Origin: Billgrantia kenyensis
Lineage (GTDB): Bacteria; Pseudomonadota; Gammaproteobacteria; Pseudomonadales; Halomonadaceae
Direction of reading: 5' to 3'
DNA length: 64,000 nt
Assembly: GCF_013697085.1 (NCBI RefSeq)
Contig: NZ_JACEFT010000003.1
Location: forward strand, 1 to 64,000
Part shown: positions 47,611 through 64,000 of the stretch, one piece after another
Layout: each line of letters begins with the position of its first letter
Numbering within the stretch: the stretch's first letter is position 1
Notes under the pieces: generated by a model
What the model was told of the DNA's origin: nothing
Database searches by the model: none
What the model saw: only the letters and a program-made list of their open reading frames with translations
Position numbers and translations under genes: made by a program

Positions 47611-47629
47611 GCGTCGATCCCATCGACGC
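47611..47629 (-). promoter_or_regulatory. GGA-loop hairpin in the csrA leader, likely CsrA site
   Basis: On the minus strand, GCGTCGA and TCGACGC (7 bp) enclose the loop TGGGA, 38-56 bases before the csrA start. GGA in a hairpin loop is the preferred CsrA target, and a second GGA lies in the ribosome-binding site, a pair suited to bridging by one dimer. Confidence 0.6.
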
Positions 47630-47805
47630 AAAGTTGCTTTCATTATGTAACACAATTGCCACTGTGCACCATCACCACCAACCCAACCATGACATCATGA
47701 GTGCGTTGAAGGGAAGCCGAGCAGCTCATCGCAGCAGACTTCCCCTAGCGTAGAAGATGCAGTTCGTTCAGTCGTCCGTACCTGTTGTTTTTTCGTTATA
47801 GTTTC

Positions 47806-49056
47806 TTATTCGCTTTCGATATCGCTCTTGTCGAGTCCGAAAGCGGTATGCAGGGCACGGACCGCAAGCTCCATCTGCTTCTCGTCGATCACCACCGAAA
47901 TCTTGATCTCGGAGGTGGAGACCATGCGGATGTTGATGTTTTCGTCGGCGAGCACACGGAACATCTTGGAGGCCACGCCGGCATGCGAGCGCATGCCCAC
48001 ACCCACCAGGGAGACCTTGGCGATATTGTCGTCGCCGTTGACCTCACCGCCGCCCAGGTCGGGAATCACCTGCTCCTCGAGGATCTTCAGGGTCTTCTTG
48101 TAATCGCCCTTGGCCACGGTGAAGGTGAAATCGGTGTAATCGCCGGCCGGCGCCACGTTCTGCACGATCATGTCGACTTCGATGTTGGCATCGGCAATCG
48201 GGCCCAGGATGCGCGAGGCCACGCCCGGCACGTCCGGGGTGTTGAGCAGGGTCAGCTTGGCCTCGTTGGCAGTAAAGGCGATACCGGAGATCAGCGGTTC
48301 TTCCATGGAGTCCTCGTCTTGGTCGGATTCAGCAACGATCAGGGTGCCGGGGCCATCCTGGAAACTGGACAGCACGCGCAGCGGGACATTGTACTTGCCG
48401 GCAAACTCCACCGAGCGGATCTGCAGCACCTTGGAGCCAAGGCTCGCCAGCTCGAGCATCTCCTCGACGGTGATGGTGTCGAGACGCTGCGCCTTGGAGC
48501 AGACCCGTGGATCGGTGGTGTAGACGCCATCCACGTCGGTGTAGATCTGGCACTCGTCGGCGCCCAGCGCCGCCGCCAGCGCCACGCCGGTGGTGTCGGA
48601 GCCGCCGCGGCCGAGGGTGGTGATGTTGCCCTCCTCGTCGACGCCCTGAAAGCCGGCCACGACGACCACCTTGCCGTCATCGAGATCCTCGCGCATCTCA
48701 TCGGTTTCGATACGCTGGATTCGCGCCTTGGTGTGGGAGCTGTCGGTAAGGATGCCCACCTGGGAGCCGGTATAGGAGGTGGCCGGCACCCCCAGCTTGT
48801 GCAGGGCAAGCGCCAGCAGCGAGATGGTCACCTGCTCGCCGGTGGAGACCAGCATGTCCATCTCCCGCGGCGTGGGCTCGTCGTTGATCTCGTTGGCCAT
48901 GCCGATCAGCCGGTTGGTTTCACCGCTCATCGCGGAGACCACGACCACGACCTGATGGCCGTTGTCGCGAAACCCCTTGACCTTCTCGGCAACGGCCTTG
49001 ATGCGCTCTACGGAGCCCACCGAGGTACCACCGAATTTCTGTACGTAAAGTGCCAT
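47806..49056 (-). CDS. lysC: Aspartate kinase LysC
   Basis: A 416-residue aspartokinase, first step of the lysine, threonine and methionine pathway. The catalytic domain begins VQKFGGTSVGS and includes VVSAMSGETNRLI, STGEQVT and TTLGRGGSDTTGVALAAAL (near residue 150). Two ACT domains fill the C-terminal third (about 265-410, ANEAKLTLLNTPDVPGVASRILGPIADA and IAKVSLVGVGMRSHAGVASKMFRVL), the lysine/threonine feedback sites. It is a monofunctional type, without homoserine dehydrogenase. In halophiles this enzyme also feeds ectoine synthesis. It follows alaS by 98 bases. Confidence 0.95.
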   Translation of the reverse strand: MALYVQKFGGTSVGSVERIKAVAEKVKGFRDNGHQVVVVVSAMSGETNRLIGMANEINDEPTPREMDMLVSTGEQVTISLLALALHKLGVPATSYTGSQVGILTDSSHTKARIQRIETDEMREDLDDGKVVVVAGFQGVDEEGNITTLGRGGSDTTGVALAAALGADECQIYTDVDGVYTTDPRVCSKAQRLDTITVEEMLELASLGSKVLQIRSVEFAGKYNVPLRVLSSFQDGPGTLIVAESDQDEDSMEEPLISGIAFTANEAKLTLLNTPDVPGVASRILGPIADANIEVDMIVQNVAPAGDYTDFTFTVAKGDYKKTLKILEEQVIPDLGGGEVNGDDNIAKVSLVGVGMRSHAGVASKMFRVLADENINIRMVSTSEIKISVVIDEKQMELAVRALHTAFGLDKSDIESE

Positions 49057-49154
49057 CTACGGTTTTCCCTCGCTTGTCGAGCGCAATGCGCCCGGATGAG
49101 TGAAAGTCGTCCAAGAGCAAAGGCCGAAGCACGACGGCTCGGCCCGAAACCCTG

Positions 49155-51764
<2,610 letters not shown>

Positions 51765-51940
51765 GGCATATCCGTGGCGATGAGCGGGGTCACCCGACGG
51801 GCAGGCGCGCCCGGCAGCGTTTCGCGTGGCCGAATTCGCACGCCTTGGCGTGTCAGGAGCGCCACCAAGGGCGTTCGCAAAGGGAGGCATTATAACGCAG
51901 TTGTCAAGCGACTAAAGGGGAGACGCCCAATTGCCCGGGC

Positions 51941-52423
51941 TCATTCGGCGGCGCCAAGCCGCTCTAGGGCATGACGGACCTGGTCGAAGTCGAAGCCACG
52001 AGCCGCCAGGAAGCGTTCGCAGCGGGCGCGTTCACGGGGGGAGTCGCCGGGAGGGGAAAAGCGTCGGGCCAGGGTCACGGCGGCAAGCTCGAACCAATCG
52101 ACCTCACCCTCCCGCTCCGCCTCGGCCAGCGTTGCGGTCACCAGCTCGCGCTCGATACCTCGCCGTGCGAGCTCGGCACGCACCTTCGCCGGGCCCTGTC
52201 CGCGCATCACCCGTGAGCGCAGGAAGCTCTCGGCGAAGCGGGCATCGGACTGCAGCCCTTCGGCCGCCAGTGCATCGAGACAGCCGCCGATGTCCTCGGG
52301 AGAATGGGACCGTGCCGCCAGCCGCTGCGCCAGCTCGGTACGGGAATACTCGCGCCGAGCCAGCAGGCGGATGGCGTCGTCCCGCGGGGACGACGCTCGC
52401 TCGCTTGCGGACCGGATCGACAT
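51941..52423 (-). CDS. recX: Recombination regulator RecX
   Basis: A 160-residue helical-repeat protein that limits RecA filament growth. RecX patterns: [19 protein letters not shown] (about 17-35), [34 protein letters not shown] (about 57-90) and [35 protein letters not shown] near the end. It starts 3 bases after the recA stop with no terminator between, so it is made from the recA transcript and should also be SOS-induced. Confidence 0.94.
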   Translation of the reverse strand: MSIRSASERASSPRDDAIRLLARREYSRTELAQRLAARSHSPEDIGGCLDALAAEGLQSDARFAESFLRSRVMRGQGPAKVRAELARRGIERELVTATLAEAEREGEVDWFELAAVTLARRFSPPGDSPRERARCERFLAARGFDFDQVRHALERLGAAE

Positions 52424-52426
52424 GGC

Positions 52427-53485
<1,059 letters not shown>

Positions 53486-53564
53486 GAGGCTCTCCTCGCA
53501 GAACTTGCAGACGCTTGCAGGTGCATGATGGATGGCGGGCTGCCGAGGGGAGCTCGCCTGGACA

Positions 53565-53580
53565 CTGTATGGTTGGACAG
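53565..53580. promoter_or_regulatory. LexA box of recA
   Basis: CTGT-N8-ACAG, extended to ACTGT / ACAGT, 80-95 bases before the recA start. On the minus strand CATACT directly precedes it and may be part of the -10 region, so LexA would cover the start point. Confidence 0.85.
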
Positions 53581-53589
53581 TAGTATGAC

Positions 53590-53640
53590 GAAAAAAAAGC
53601 CGCGCGACTAGCCACTCGATGAATCCTGTCAGCTAGTCGG
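53590..53640 (-). terminator. Terminator of pncC
   Basis: GACTAGC (53606-53612) pairs with GCTAGTC (53632-53638) across the pncC stop, followed on the minus strand by GCGCGGC and eight T (53591-53598). The loop is long but the T-run is strong, so it likely separates pncC from recA. Confidence 0.6.
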
Positions 53641-54145
53641 CTTCCAGGTAGCGAATCAGGCCGACGATGGCCTCGCGCACCGCCCGTTCGCGCACCGCCC
53701 GGCGATCGCCGGGAAACTGGAAGCGCTCGGACCGTTGCTCCTGCTCGCTGCCCCAGGCCAGCCACACGGTGCCCACCGGCTTCTCCGGCGTACCGCCGCC
53801 CGGGCCAGCCACGCCGCTGATCGCCACGCCAAGCCTGGCCCCGCTGTCGCGGCAAGCACCGGCCACCATGGCCTCGACCACCTCACGACTGACCGCACCG
53901 TGCTGGGCGAGCAGCGCCTCGGGCACGCCCAGCAGTCGGGCCTTGGCGGCATTGGAGTAGGTCACGTAGCCGGTCTCGAAATAGTCCGAGCTGCCGGCTA
54001 CCGAGGTAATGGCACTGGCTACCCCGCCGCCGGTACACGACTCGGCGGAGGTCACATTGACGCCACGTTCGCGACAGCGCCGCCCCAGCCGCTCGGCGAG
54101 GGTGGCGAGGTCGAGGTTGGCCAGGCTGGAGGCACTATGAGGCAT
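53633..54145 (-). CDS. pncC: Nicotinamide-nucleotide amidohydrolase PncC (CinA C-terminal domain)
   Basis: A 170-residue stand-alone CinA C-terminal domain that deamidates NMN to NaMN in NAD salvage. Signature: [33 protein letters not shown] (about 34-66), [15 protein letters not shown] (about 83-97) and [26 protein letters not shown] (about 104-130). No CinA N-terminal domain is present. It lies upstream of recA and divergent from mutS, as in pseudomonads. Confidence 0.93.
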   Translation of the reverse strand: MPHSASSLANLDLATLAERLGRRCRERGVNVTSAESCTGGGVASAITSVAGSSDYFETGYVTYSNAAKARLLGVPEALLAQHGAVSREVVEAMVAGACRDSGARLGVAISGVAGPGGGTPEKPVGTVWLAWGSEQEQRSERFQFPGDRRAVRERAVREAIVGLIRYLEAD

Positions 54146-54345
54146 CGTATCGCTCCTGGTTCGAGGGGGACGGCGGCCAGCGCCGCCGTTTGGTCCTTGG
54201 GCTGCCCGCTACCATAGCGCATCCGCCGCGCGCTGAGCAGGGCATCGACCTCGGGCCGCTCCACGCAGCATGTCTAGCATCCACTGCTCATGCTAACCTT
54301 GTCCTTTTCCATGCCCCAGACAATCGACGAGCCAGCCGAGAACGC

Positions 54346-56937
54346 ATGAACGACGCGGTCAAGACGGCCCCCCCGGCCCATACCCCGATGATGGCCCAGT
54401 TCCTGAAGATCAAGCGCGAGCACCCCGACGTGCTGCTGTTCTACCGGATGGGCGACTTCTACGAGCTGTTCTTCGACGACGCCAAGCGCGCCGCCGCCCT
54501 GCTCGACATCACCCTGACTCAGCGCGGCCAGTCGGCCGGCAAGCCGATTCCCATGGCCGGCGTGCCCTACCACAGCGCCGAGGGCTACCTGGCGCGACTG
54601 GTCAAGGCCGGCGAGTCGGTAGCGATCTGCGAGCAGGTCGGCGACCCGGCGACCAGCAAGGGGCCGGTGGAGCGCAGGGTGGTACGCATCGTCACCCCAG
54701 GCACGCTCTACGACGAGGCGCTGCTCGATGCCCGCCGCGACAATCTGCTGGTCGCCGTGCATCCGGCCGGCGACTGCTGGGGCATCGCCTGGCTGGAGCT
54801 CTCCAGCGGCCGTTTCAGCGTGCTGGAAGTCGAAGGCGAGAGCGACATGCTGGCCGAACTGCAGCGCCTCGATCCCGCCGAGCTGCTCATCGCCGAGAGC
54901 CTGTCGCTGCCGCCCGCCCTCGAGACGCGCCCCGGCCTGCGCCGCCAGAGCGACTGGCTGTTCGATCTCGAATCGGCCACGCGCCTGCTGTGCGACCAGT
55001 TCCAGGTACAGGATCTGCGTGGCTTCGGCTGCGCTCACCTCGAGGCTGCGCTCACCGCCGCCGGGGTGCTGATCGAGTACGCCCGCGACACCCAGCGCTC
55101 GCGCCTGCCTCACGTTACCGCCGTGGGCGTGGAAAACCGCGACGACGCCGTAGTGATCGACGCCGCCAGCCGGCGCAATCTCGAAATCGACATCAATCTC
55201 GGCGGCAGCGGCGACAACACGCTGGCCAGCGTGCTCGACACCACCGCCACGGCCATGGGCTCGCGGCTGCTCAAGCGCTGGCTCAACCGCCCGCTGCGCG
55301 ACCGCAGCCAGGTGCAGGGACGCCAGGCCGCGGTTGCCCTGCTGCTGGAGCAAGAGGGCTACGTTGCCCTGCGCGAGCTGCTCAAGGCGATCGGCGATGT
55401 GGAGCGCATCCTGGCGCGGGTGGCACTGTATAGCGCCCGGCCGCGGGATCTGGCCCGCCTGCGCGACGCCCTGCTCGCCCTGCCGGAGCTCCAGGGCGAA
55501 CTGCAGGATTACAGCGAAGGCACCGCGCTGGACGAACTGGCCCACCATATTCGTCCCTATCCCGAGCTGGCCGACATGCTCGCCCGGGGCCTGGTCGACA
55601 ACCCGCCGGTGGTGATCCGAGACGGCGGTGTGATCCGCGAGGGCTTCGACGCCGAACTCGACGACTATCGCGGCCTGGCCGAGCATGCCGGCGACTACCT
55701 GCTGCAGTTGGAGGCCCGCGAACGCGAGCGCACCGGTCTGTCCGGGCTGAAGGTGGGCTACAACCGGGTGCACGGCTATTACATCGAGATTCCCCGCGCC
55801 CAGGCCCGCGAGGCGCCGGTCGACTATGTGCGCCGCCAGACGCTGAAGAACGCCGAGCGTTTCATCATTCCCGAGCTCAAGGAGTTCGAGGACAAGGCCC
55901 TGTCGGCAAAGTCCCGCGCCCTGGCTCGAGAGAAGCTGCTCTACGACGGCCTGCTCGACTCGCTCAACGCCGAGCTTGGTGCCCTGCAGGGCACCGGGCG
56001 GGCACTCGCGGCACTGGATGTATTGGGAGCCTTTGCCGAGCGCGCCCAGGCGCTCGGTTTCTCGCGCCCCAGGCTCGCCGAGGCGCCGGGCATCGAGATC
56101 CGCGGTGGCCGACACCCGGTAGTGGAGCACGTCAGCGACACCCCCTTCGTTCCCAACGATCTGGTACTGGACGAGCAGCGCCGCATGCTGGTCATCACCG
56201 GCCCCAACATGGGCGGTAAATCGACCTACATGCGCCAGGCGGCACTGATCACGCTGCTTGCCCATACCGGCAGCTTCGTGCCGGCCGATGAGGCCTGCAT
56301 CGGCCCGGTGGACCGCATCTTCACTCGCATCGGCTCGTCGGACGACCTGGCCGGCGGGCGCTCCACCTTCATGGTGGAGATGACCGAGACCGCCAGCATC
56401 CTGCACAACGCCAGCGACCACAGCCTGGTACTGATGGACGAGATCGGCCGCGGCACCAGCACCTTCGACGGGCTTTCGCTGGCCTGGGCCAGCGCCGAGC
56501 ACCTGACCCGTACGCGTGCCTTTACCCTGTTCGCCACCCACTACTTCGAGATGACCGCCCTGGCCGACCAGGCCGAAGGGGTGGCCAACGTGCATCTCAC
56601 TGCCGCTGAGCATCGCGACGGCATCGTCTTCATGCACCGGGTGGAAGAGGGCCCCGCCAATCAGAGCTACGGCCTGCAGGTGGCGCAGTTGGCCGGTGTG
56701 CCCCAGTCCGTCATTGCCCGGGCACGCGACAAGCTGGCCCAGCTCGAACAGCAGGAAGTCGACCAGACCAGCCGCTTTGAGGAAGGCCGGCAGGCCGACG
56801 CAGTGAGGCCGATGCAAAGCGACCTTTTTGCCAGCGCACCCCACCCGCTGATCGATGCCCTGGCCGGCCTGGACCCGGATACCCTTACGCCACGCCAGGC
56901 ACTCGAATTGATCTACGCCTGGCGAGAGGCACTCTAG
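54346..56937 (+). CDS. mutS: DNA mismatch repair protein MutS
   Basis: An 863-residue mismatch sensor. The mismatch-reading F-x-E lies in [11 protein letters not shown] (F38, E40). Connector, lever and clamp regions follow, then the ATPase with Walker [10 protein letters not shown] (near residue 630), the ABC signature GRSTFMVEM and Walker [22 protein letters not shown]. The C-terminal tail (about 800-863) contains the tetramerisation region. I place the start at ATG 54346; the frame open to 54190 covers the promoter. Next is fdxA, after a short-stem terminator. Confidence 0.96.
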   Translation: MNDAVKTAPPAHTPMMAQFLKIKREHPDVLLFYRMGDFYELFFDDAKRAAALLDITLTQRGQSAGKPIPMAGVPYHSAEGYLARLVKAGESVAICEQVGDPATSKGPVERRVVRIVTPGTLYDEALLDARRDNLLVAVHPAGDCWGIAWLELSSGRFSVLEVEGESDMLAELQRLDPAELLIAESLSLPPALETRPGLRRQSDWLFDLESATRLLCDQFQVQDLRGFGCAHLEAALTAAGVLIEYARDTQRSRLPHVTAVGVENRDDAVVIDAASRRNLEIDINLGGSGDNTLASVLDTTATAMGSRLLKRWLNRPLRDRSQVQGRQAAVALLLEQEGYVALRELLKAIGDVERILARVALYSARPRDLARLRDALLALPELQGELQDYSEGTALDELAHHIRPYPELADMLARGLVDNPPVVIRDGGVIREGFDAELDDYRGLAEHAGDYLLQLEARERERTGLSGLKVGYNRVHGYYIEIPRAQAREAPVDYVRRQTLKNAERFIIPELKEFEDKALSAKSRALAREKLLYDGLLDSLNAELGALQGTGRALAALDVLGAFAERAQALGFSRPRLAEAPGIEIRGGRHPVVEHVSDTPFVPNDLVLDEQRRMLVITGPNMGGKSTYMRQAALITLLAHTGSFVPADEACIGPVDRIFTRIGSSDDLAGGRSTFMVEMTETASILHNASDHSLVLMDEIGRGTSTFDGLSLAWASAEHLTRTRAFTLFATHYFEMTALADQAEGVANVHLTAAEHRDGIVFMHRVEEGPANQSYGLQVAQLAGVPQSVIARARDKLAQLEQQEVDQTSRFEEGRQADAVRPMQSDLFASAPHPLIDALAGLDPDTLTPRQALELIYAWREAL

Positions 56938-56997
56938 GTGTCGTGTCGCTTGCTCAGGCCAGGAGGCATGACTAGAATGAAGCGTCCAATATTTACA

Positions 56998-57020
56998 GGC
57001 TTATAAAAAGCCATTTTTTT
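56998..57020 (+). terminator. Short-stem terminator after mutS
   Basis: GGCTT (56998-57002) pairs with AAGCC (57008-57012) around ATAAA, followed by ATTTTTTTATA. The stem is only 5 bp, so it may be leaky or part of the fdxA promoter region. Confidence 0.5.
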
Positions 57021-57098
57021 ATAACTTCCGGCTTTAAGGCTGACACCGATTATCACCAACCGGGAGCCGCAGACCCGGCTTCGAGGAGGGAGACAGGC

Positions 57099-57422
57099 AT
57101 GACCTTTGTCGTCACTGAAAACTGCATCAGGTGCAAGTACACCGACTGTGTCGAGGTCTGCCCGGTGGACTGTTTCTATGAGGGGCCCAACTTTCTGGTC
57201 ATTCACCCTGACGAGTGTATCGACTGCGCCCTGTGCGAACCGGAGTGTCCCGCAGAGGCGATCTTCTCGGAAGACGAGCTACCCGAGGGGCAGGAGGAGT
57301 TCATCGCCCTCAATGCGGAGCTTTCCGAAGTGTGGCCCAACATCGCCGAAAAGAAGGATCCGCCGGCCGACGCCGAAGAGTGGGATGGCAAGCCCGGCAA
57401 GCTGCAGCAGCTCGAGCGCTGA
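57099..57422 (+). CDS. fdxA: 7Fe ferredoxin FdxA
   Basis: A 107-residue seven-iron ferredoxin with a [3Fe-4S] site ([20 protein letters not shown], the second Cys position being in the altered CxxxxxxC arrangement) and a [4Fe-4S] site ([17 protein letters not shown]). The acidic C-terminal extension (about 60-107, [21 protein letters not shown]) is typical of the Azotobacter type. Start ATG 57099 follows a GGAGGGAG site. In pseudomonads fdxA lies between mutS and rsmZ, the same order as here. Confidence 0.95.
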   Translation: MTFVVTENCIRCKYTDCVEVCPVDCFYEGPNFLVIHPDECIDCALCEPECPAEAIFSEDELPEGQEEFIALNAELSEVWPNIAEKKDPPADAEEWDGKPGKLQQLER

Positions 57423-57446
57423 GCACCGCCTACACTCCCTGCCGCC

Positions 57447-57479
57447 ACGCCGGAAGCCATTCGTGCCTCCGGCGTTGTT
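57447..57479 (+). terminator. Terminator of fdxA
   Basis: ACGCCGGA (57447-57454) pairs with TCCGGCGT (57468-57475), with two more inner pairs, followed by TGTTG. It lies 25 bases after the fdxA stop. Confidence 0.75.
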
Positions 57480-57548
57480 GTAGTGGGGCTGCCCTGAGCC
57501 ACCTGACTAGCGCATGACGGCCAGACAGAAGAAGCCTGTTCGCTGAAG

Positions 57549-57574
57549 AAAAAAAAGGCGGCCCAAAGGCCGCC
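57549..57574 (-). terminator. Terminator of the candidate sRNA
   Basis: Stem 57557-57563 with 57568-57574 (7 GC pairs, 4-base loop), then eight T on the minus strand. It is too far from eno (388 bases) and separated from it by a first terminator, so it implies another minus-strand transcript. Confidence 0.85.
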
Positions 57575-57825
57575 CGGCTCCCAGCATTTTCCTTGGGCGG
57601 CTCCTTCCGCCCTATCTCCAGTGGCCTCTTCCCTGCCCGGAGGCGACTTCCTGTCGCACCGGGCGTGCCACGAATCAAGCATCCCGTTGCGTCCTGCTGG
57701 AGAGCCTCCCGCTCTGCCTTGTCCCACTCGCATTTTGGCATTTCCCCTCATGGACGCAAGCAGCCCCCAGGCAACCAACTGCCCTGGCCAAGGTTTACCA
57801 GCAAACACAAGATCCCAGCAAAAAC
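57549..57825 (-). ncRNA. Candidate CsrA-sequestering sRNA (RsmZ/CsrB type)
   Basis: A minus-strand stretch of about 275 bases with some 13 GGA motifs in the sense strand, including GGGA and AGGA forms such as CAGGAC, CGGGAT, CAGGAA, CGGGAG and TGGGAG, spread over short potential stem-loops. It ends in a perfect 7-bp stem (GGCGGCC/GGCCGCC) and eight T at 57549-57556. The 5' end is uncertain; TATCTT just upstream may be a -10 box, giving a start near 57820. A TGTAG-N8-CTACA palindrome (57899-57916) upstream resembles a GacA site. The place between fdxA and the eno side matches rsmZ of pseudomonads. No reading frame with a plausible protein is present on this strand. Role: titrating CsrA, whose gene is at 47376 (inference). 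Confidence 0.65.
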
Positions 57826-57833
57826 AGTAAGAT

Positions 57834-57863
57834 AAAAAAAGGCCGACACGGGTAGTGTCGACC
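57834..57863 (-). terminator. Terminator of eno
   Basis: Minus-strand stem GGTCGACAC (57863-57855) with GTGTCGGCC (57849-57841), nine pairs including one G-T, 5-base loop, then seven T (57834-57840). It lies about 100 bases after the eno stop. Confidence 0.85.
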
Positions 57864-57898
57864 TTCTCAGGCAAAATAAGCTTAGATCGTCGCTTCTT

Positions 57899-57916
57899 TG
57901 TAGTCGATTTCCTACA
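57899..57916. promoter_or_regulatory. GacA-box-like palindrome upstream of the sRNA
   Basis: TGTAG-N8-CTACA. The outer TGTA and TACA are 10 bases apart, as in the GacA upstream activating sequence TGTAAG-N6-CTTACA. Its centre lies roughly 85 bases before the presumed sRNA start. Confidence 0.5.
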
Positions 57917-57961
57917 ACTTTGTCAGAAATATCGTCGGCCGGAAGCGATGGGCCACATGCC

Positions 57962-59275
<1,314 letters not shown>

Positions 59276-59319
59276 TCAGCGTTGATTGAGTCGTGGGAAC
59301 CGCTTTTTCTCTCTCGGCG

Positions 59320-61877
<2,558 letters not shown>

Positions 61878-61968
61878 TCATGAGGCACGACAGAAAGCCG
61901 CGCCAGGATGGGACGACAGCGTAGCAGATTACGACCAATGGCTCAATTTCGAGCCGCCCAACGCCGAT

Positions 61969-62538
61969 TCACAGCCACCAGCACGCCGCCTTTCCGCCCA
62001 GTGGGTCCCGGGCCGGGTGCGAGACCTTGGCGATGCGCGCCACGGCCGCATCGTGCTCGGCAGGGTCGGCGGTGAGCAGGTCGAGCCGCGGCTGGTCCTC
62101 GGGGTAGGCGGCCAGCAGCAGGAAGTCCCGGCTGGCCTCCAGATGGCAGTGGCCGGTGCCCGCCGGCAGCACCAGGGCGTCACCGGTTCTCAGCTCGAGG
62201 TCATCGCCCTGCTCGCCGCCCAGGCGCAGCCTGCCCCAGCCGGAGAGCACGCCGAACGCCTCGTGGGCGGTGGAGTGGTAGTGATGATAGTCGAACACGC
62301 CTCCGCGCCAGCTCGGCTGCCAGTCATTGGCACTGAACAGCCGCTCGAAGCGCTCGGCGATGGCCTCGCGGTCGAGCACCGGGTTCACGCCCCGTGAACG
62401 AAAGACCAGCGTCGCCAGCCTGCTGTTGGGGATGCGGCCATCATCGGCAAACACCCTCCGTTCGGGCGCCACCGGCTCGCCTGCGGCATCGGCCAGCCCC
62501 AGGTCCATGCGCGTGTCGTCAACGCTTGCCTCGTCCAT
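61969..62538 (-). CDS. Cupin-domain protein (YjlB-like)
   Basis: A 189-residue cupin. The metal-binding motifs are YHHYHSTAHEAFGVLSGWGRLRLGG (about 85-110) and DALVLPAGTGHCHLE (about 122-136), giving His/Glu ligands. It looks like Bacillus YjlB, whose activity is unknown. I start at ATG 62538, with GAGGAGC before it; the frame open to 62610 is not supported. It lies between pyrG and gltD on the same strand and ends 112 bases before the pyrG start. Role not assigned. Confidence 0.82.
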   Translation of the reverse strand: MDEASVDDTRMDLGLADAAGEPVAPERRVFADDGRIPNSRLATLVFRSRGVNPVLDREAIAERFERLFSANDWQPSWRGGVFDYHHYHSTAHEAFGVLSGWGRLRLGGEQGDDLELRTGDALVLPAGTGHCHLEASRDFLLLAAYPEDQPRLDLLTADPAEHDAAVARIAKVSHPARDPLGGKAACWWL

Positions 62539-62595
62539 GAAAGCTCCTCGCTCTCTTGTGCCTGCCCCGAGTCTAGGCAAGGAAGCCGCATGACG

Positions 62596-62622
62596 AAAAT
62601 GCCCCGGCACCAGGGCCGGGGC
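62596..62622 (-). terminator. Terminator of gltD
   Basis: GCCCCGGC (62601-62608) pairs exactly with GCCGGGGC (62615-62622), 6-base loop, followed on the minus strand by ATTTTCG. It lies 24 bases after the gltD stop. Confidence 0.8.
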
Positions 62623-62645
62623 AGACGCTTGTCGATGACGGGGTC

Positions 62646-64000
<1,355 letters not shown>

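Larger units (their letters stand above)
57423..57961. other. Gap between fdxA and eno: sRNA gene and three terminators
   Basis: 539 bases without a protein gene. From left to right: fdxA terminator (57447-57479), an unassigned stretch (57480-57548), a GGA-rich minus-strand sRNA candidate with terminator (57549-57825), the eno terminator (57834-57863) and a GacA-box-like palindrome (57899-57916). Confidence 0.7.

Noticed and set aside
49057..49154. Lysine riboswitch or attenuator before lysC
   Set aside because: The 98-base gap is too short for the lysine riboswitch and shows no Lys-rich leader peptide or terminator pair.
54274..56844. 856-codon open frame antisense to mutS
   Set aside because: It mirrors the mutS codons, has no ribosome site or protein-like domain, and is a common by-product of GC-rich coding DNA.

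Overview
The window is a contiguous piece of a GC-rich gammaproteobacterial chromosome. Gene content and order (recX-recA-pncC-mutS-fdxA, alaS-lysC-csrA-tRNA-Ser-tRNA-Arg, pyrG-kdsA-eno, smc-zipA-ligA, a complete ccmABCDEFGHI set, and an oxaloacetate decarboxylase sodium pump) suggest a halophilic relative of Halomonas, with synteny shared with pseudomonads. The genus is an inference from gene content and base composition, not a database result. I saw no insertion sequence, prophage, CRISPR array or rRNA gene.

Layout. 1-6475: end of a type VI secretion VgrG gene, then a DUF4123 adaptor, a 1068-residue putative effector, and two and a bit tandem copies of a secreted Sel1-repeat protein (probable immunity genes). 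6479-10680: yciO, rnmA (PHP nuclease), yciI and mnmC, with an inverted pair of perfect DnaA boxes before mnmC. 10672-28300, all on the minus strand: a membrane GGDEF/EAL protein, yheU-ligA, zipA, smc and the cytochrome c maturation operon, which runs to within 4 bases of smc. 28429-29606: a UmuD/LexA-like self-cleaving peptidase gene coupled to a YigZ gene, behind a promoter with a perfect LexA box.

29607-45518 is the accessory region and the most unusual part. A plus-strand operon encodes a heme-oxygenase-like diiron protein with the full CADD-type ligand set, an aldehyde dehydrogenase, a GlcG/HbpS protein, a [2Fe-2S] flavin reductase, a [2Fe-2S] ferredoxin, an aspartate-dehydrogenase-like enzyme and a DUF1330 protein. 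Nearby are two FCD-type GntR regulators, a creatininase-family gene, a small unknown gene, a two-gene CHR transporter, a multi-pass permease, a second ferredoxin and oadGAB. Copies of the palindrome TGGTATACCA precede the diiron operon, the creatininase gene, one gntR gene and the second ferredoxin, so this looks like one regulon. I read it as an undescribed oxidative catabolic pathway for a nitrogen-containing compound, feeding aspartate or oxaloacetate into a sodium-pumping decarboxylase. The substrate is unknown.

45633-64000 is mainly core genome: dusC, two identical tRNA-Arg genes, tRNA-Ser, csrA, lysC, alaS, recX, recA (with LexA box), pncC, mutS, fdxA, eno, kdsA, pyrG, a cupin gene and gltD, which runs off the right edge. 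Between fdxA and eno lies an unannotated minus-strand stretch rich in GGA motifs. It has a GacA-box-like palindrome upstream and a strong terminator at its end, at the position where pseudomonads carry rsmZ. It is probably a CsrA-sequestering small RNA, and csrA itself, with a GGA-loop hairpin in its leader, lies 10 kb away.
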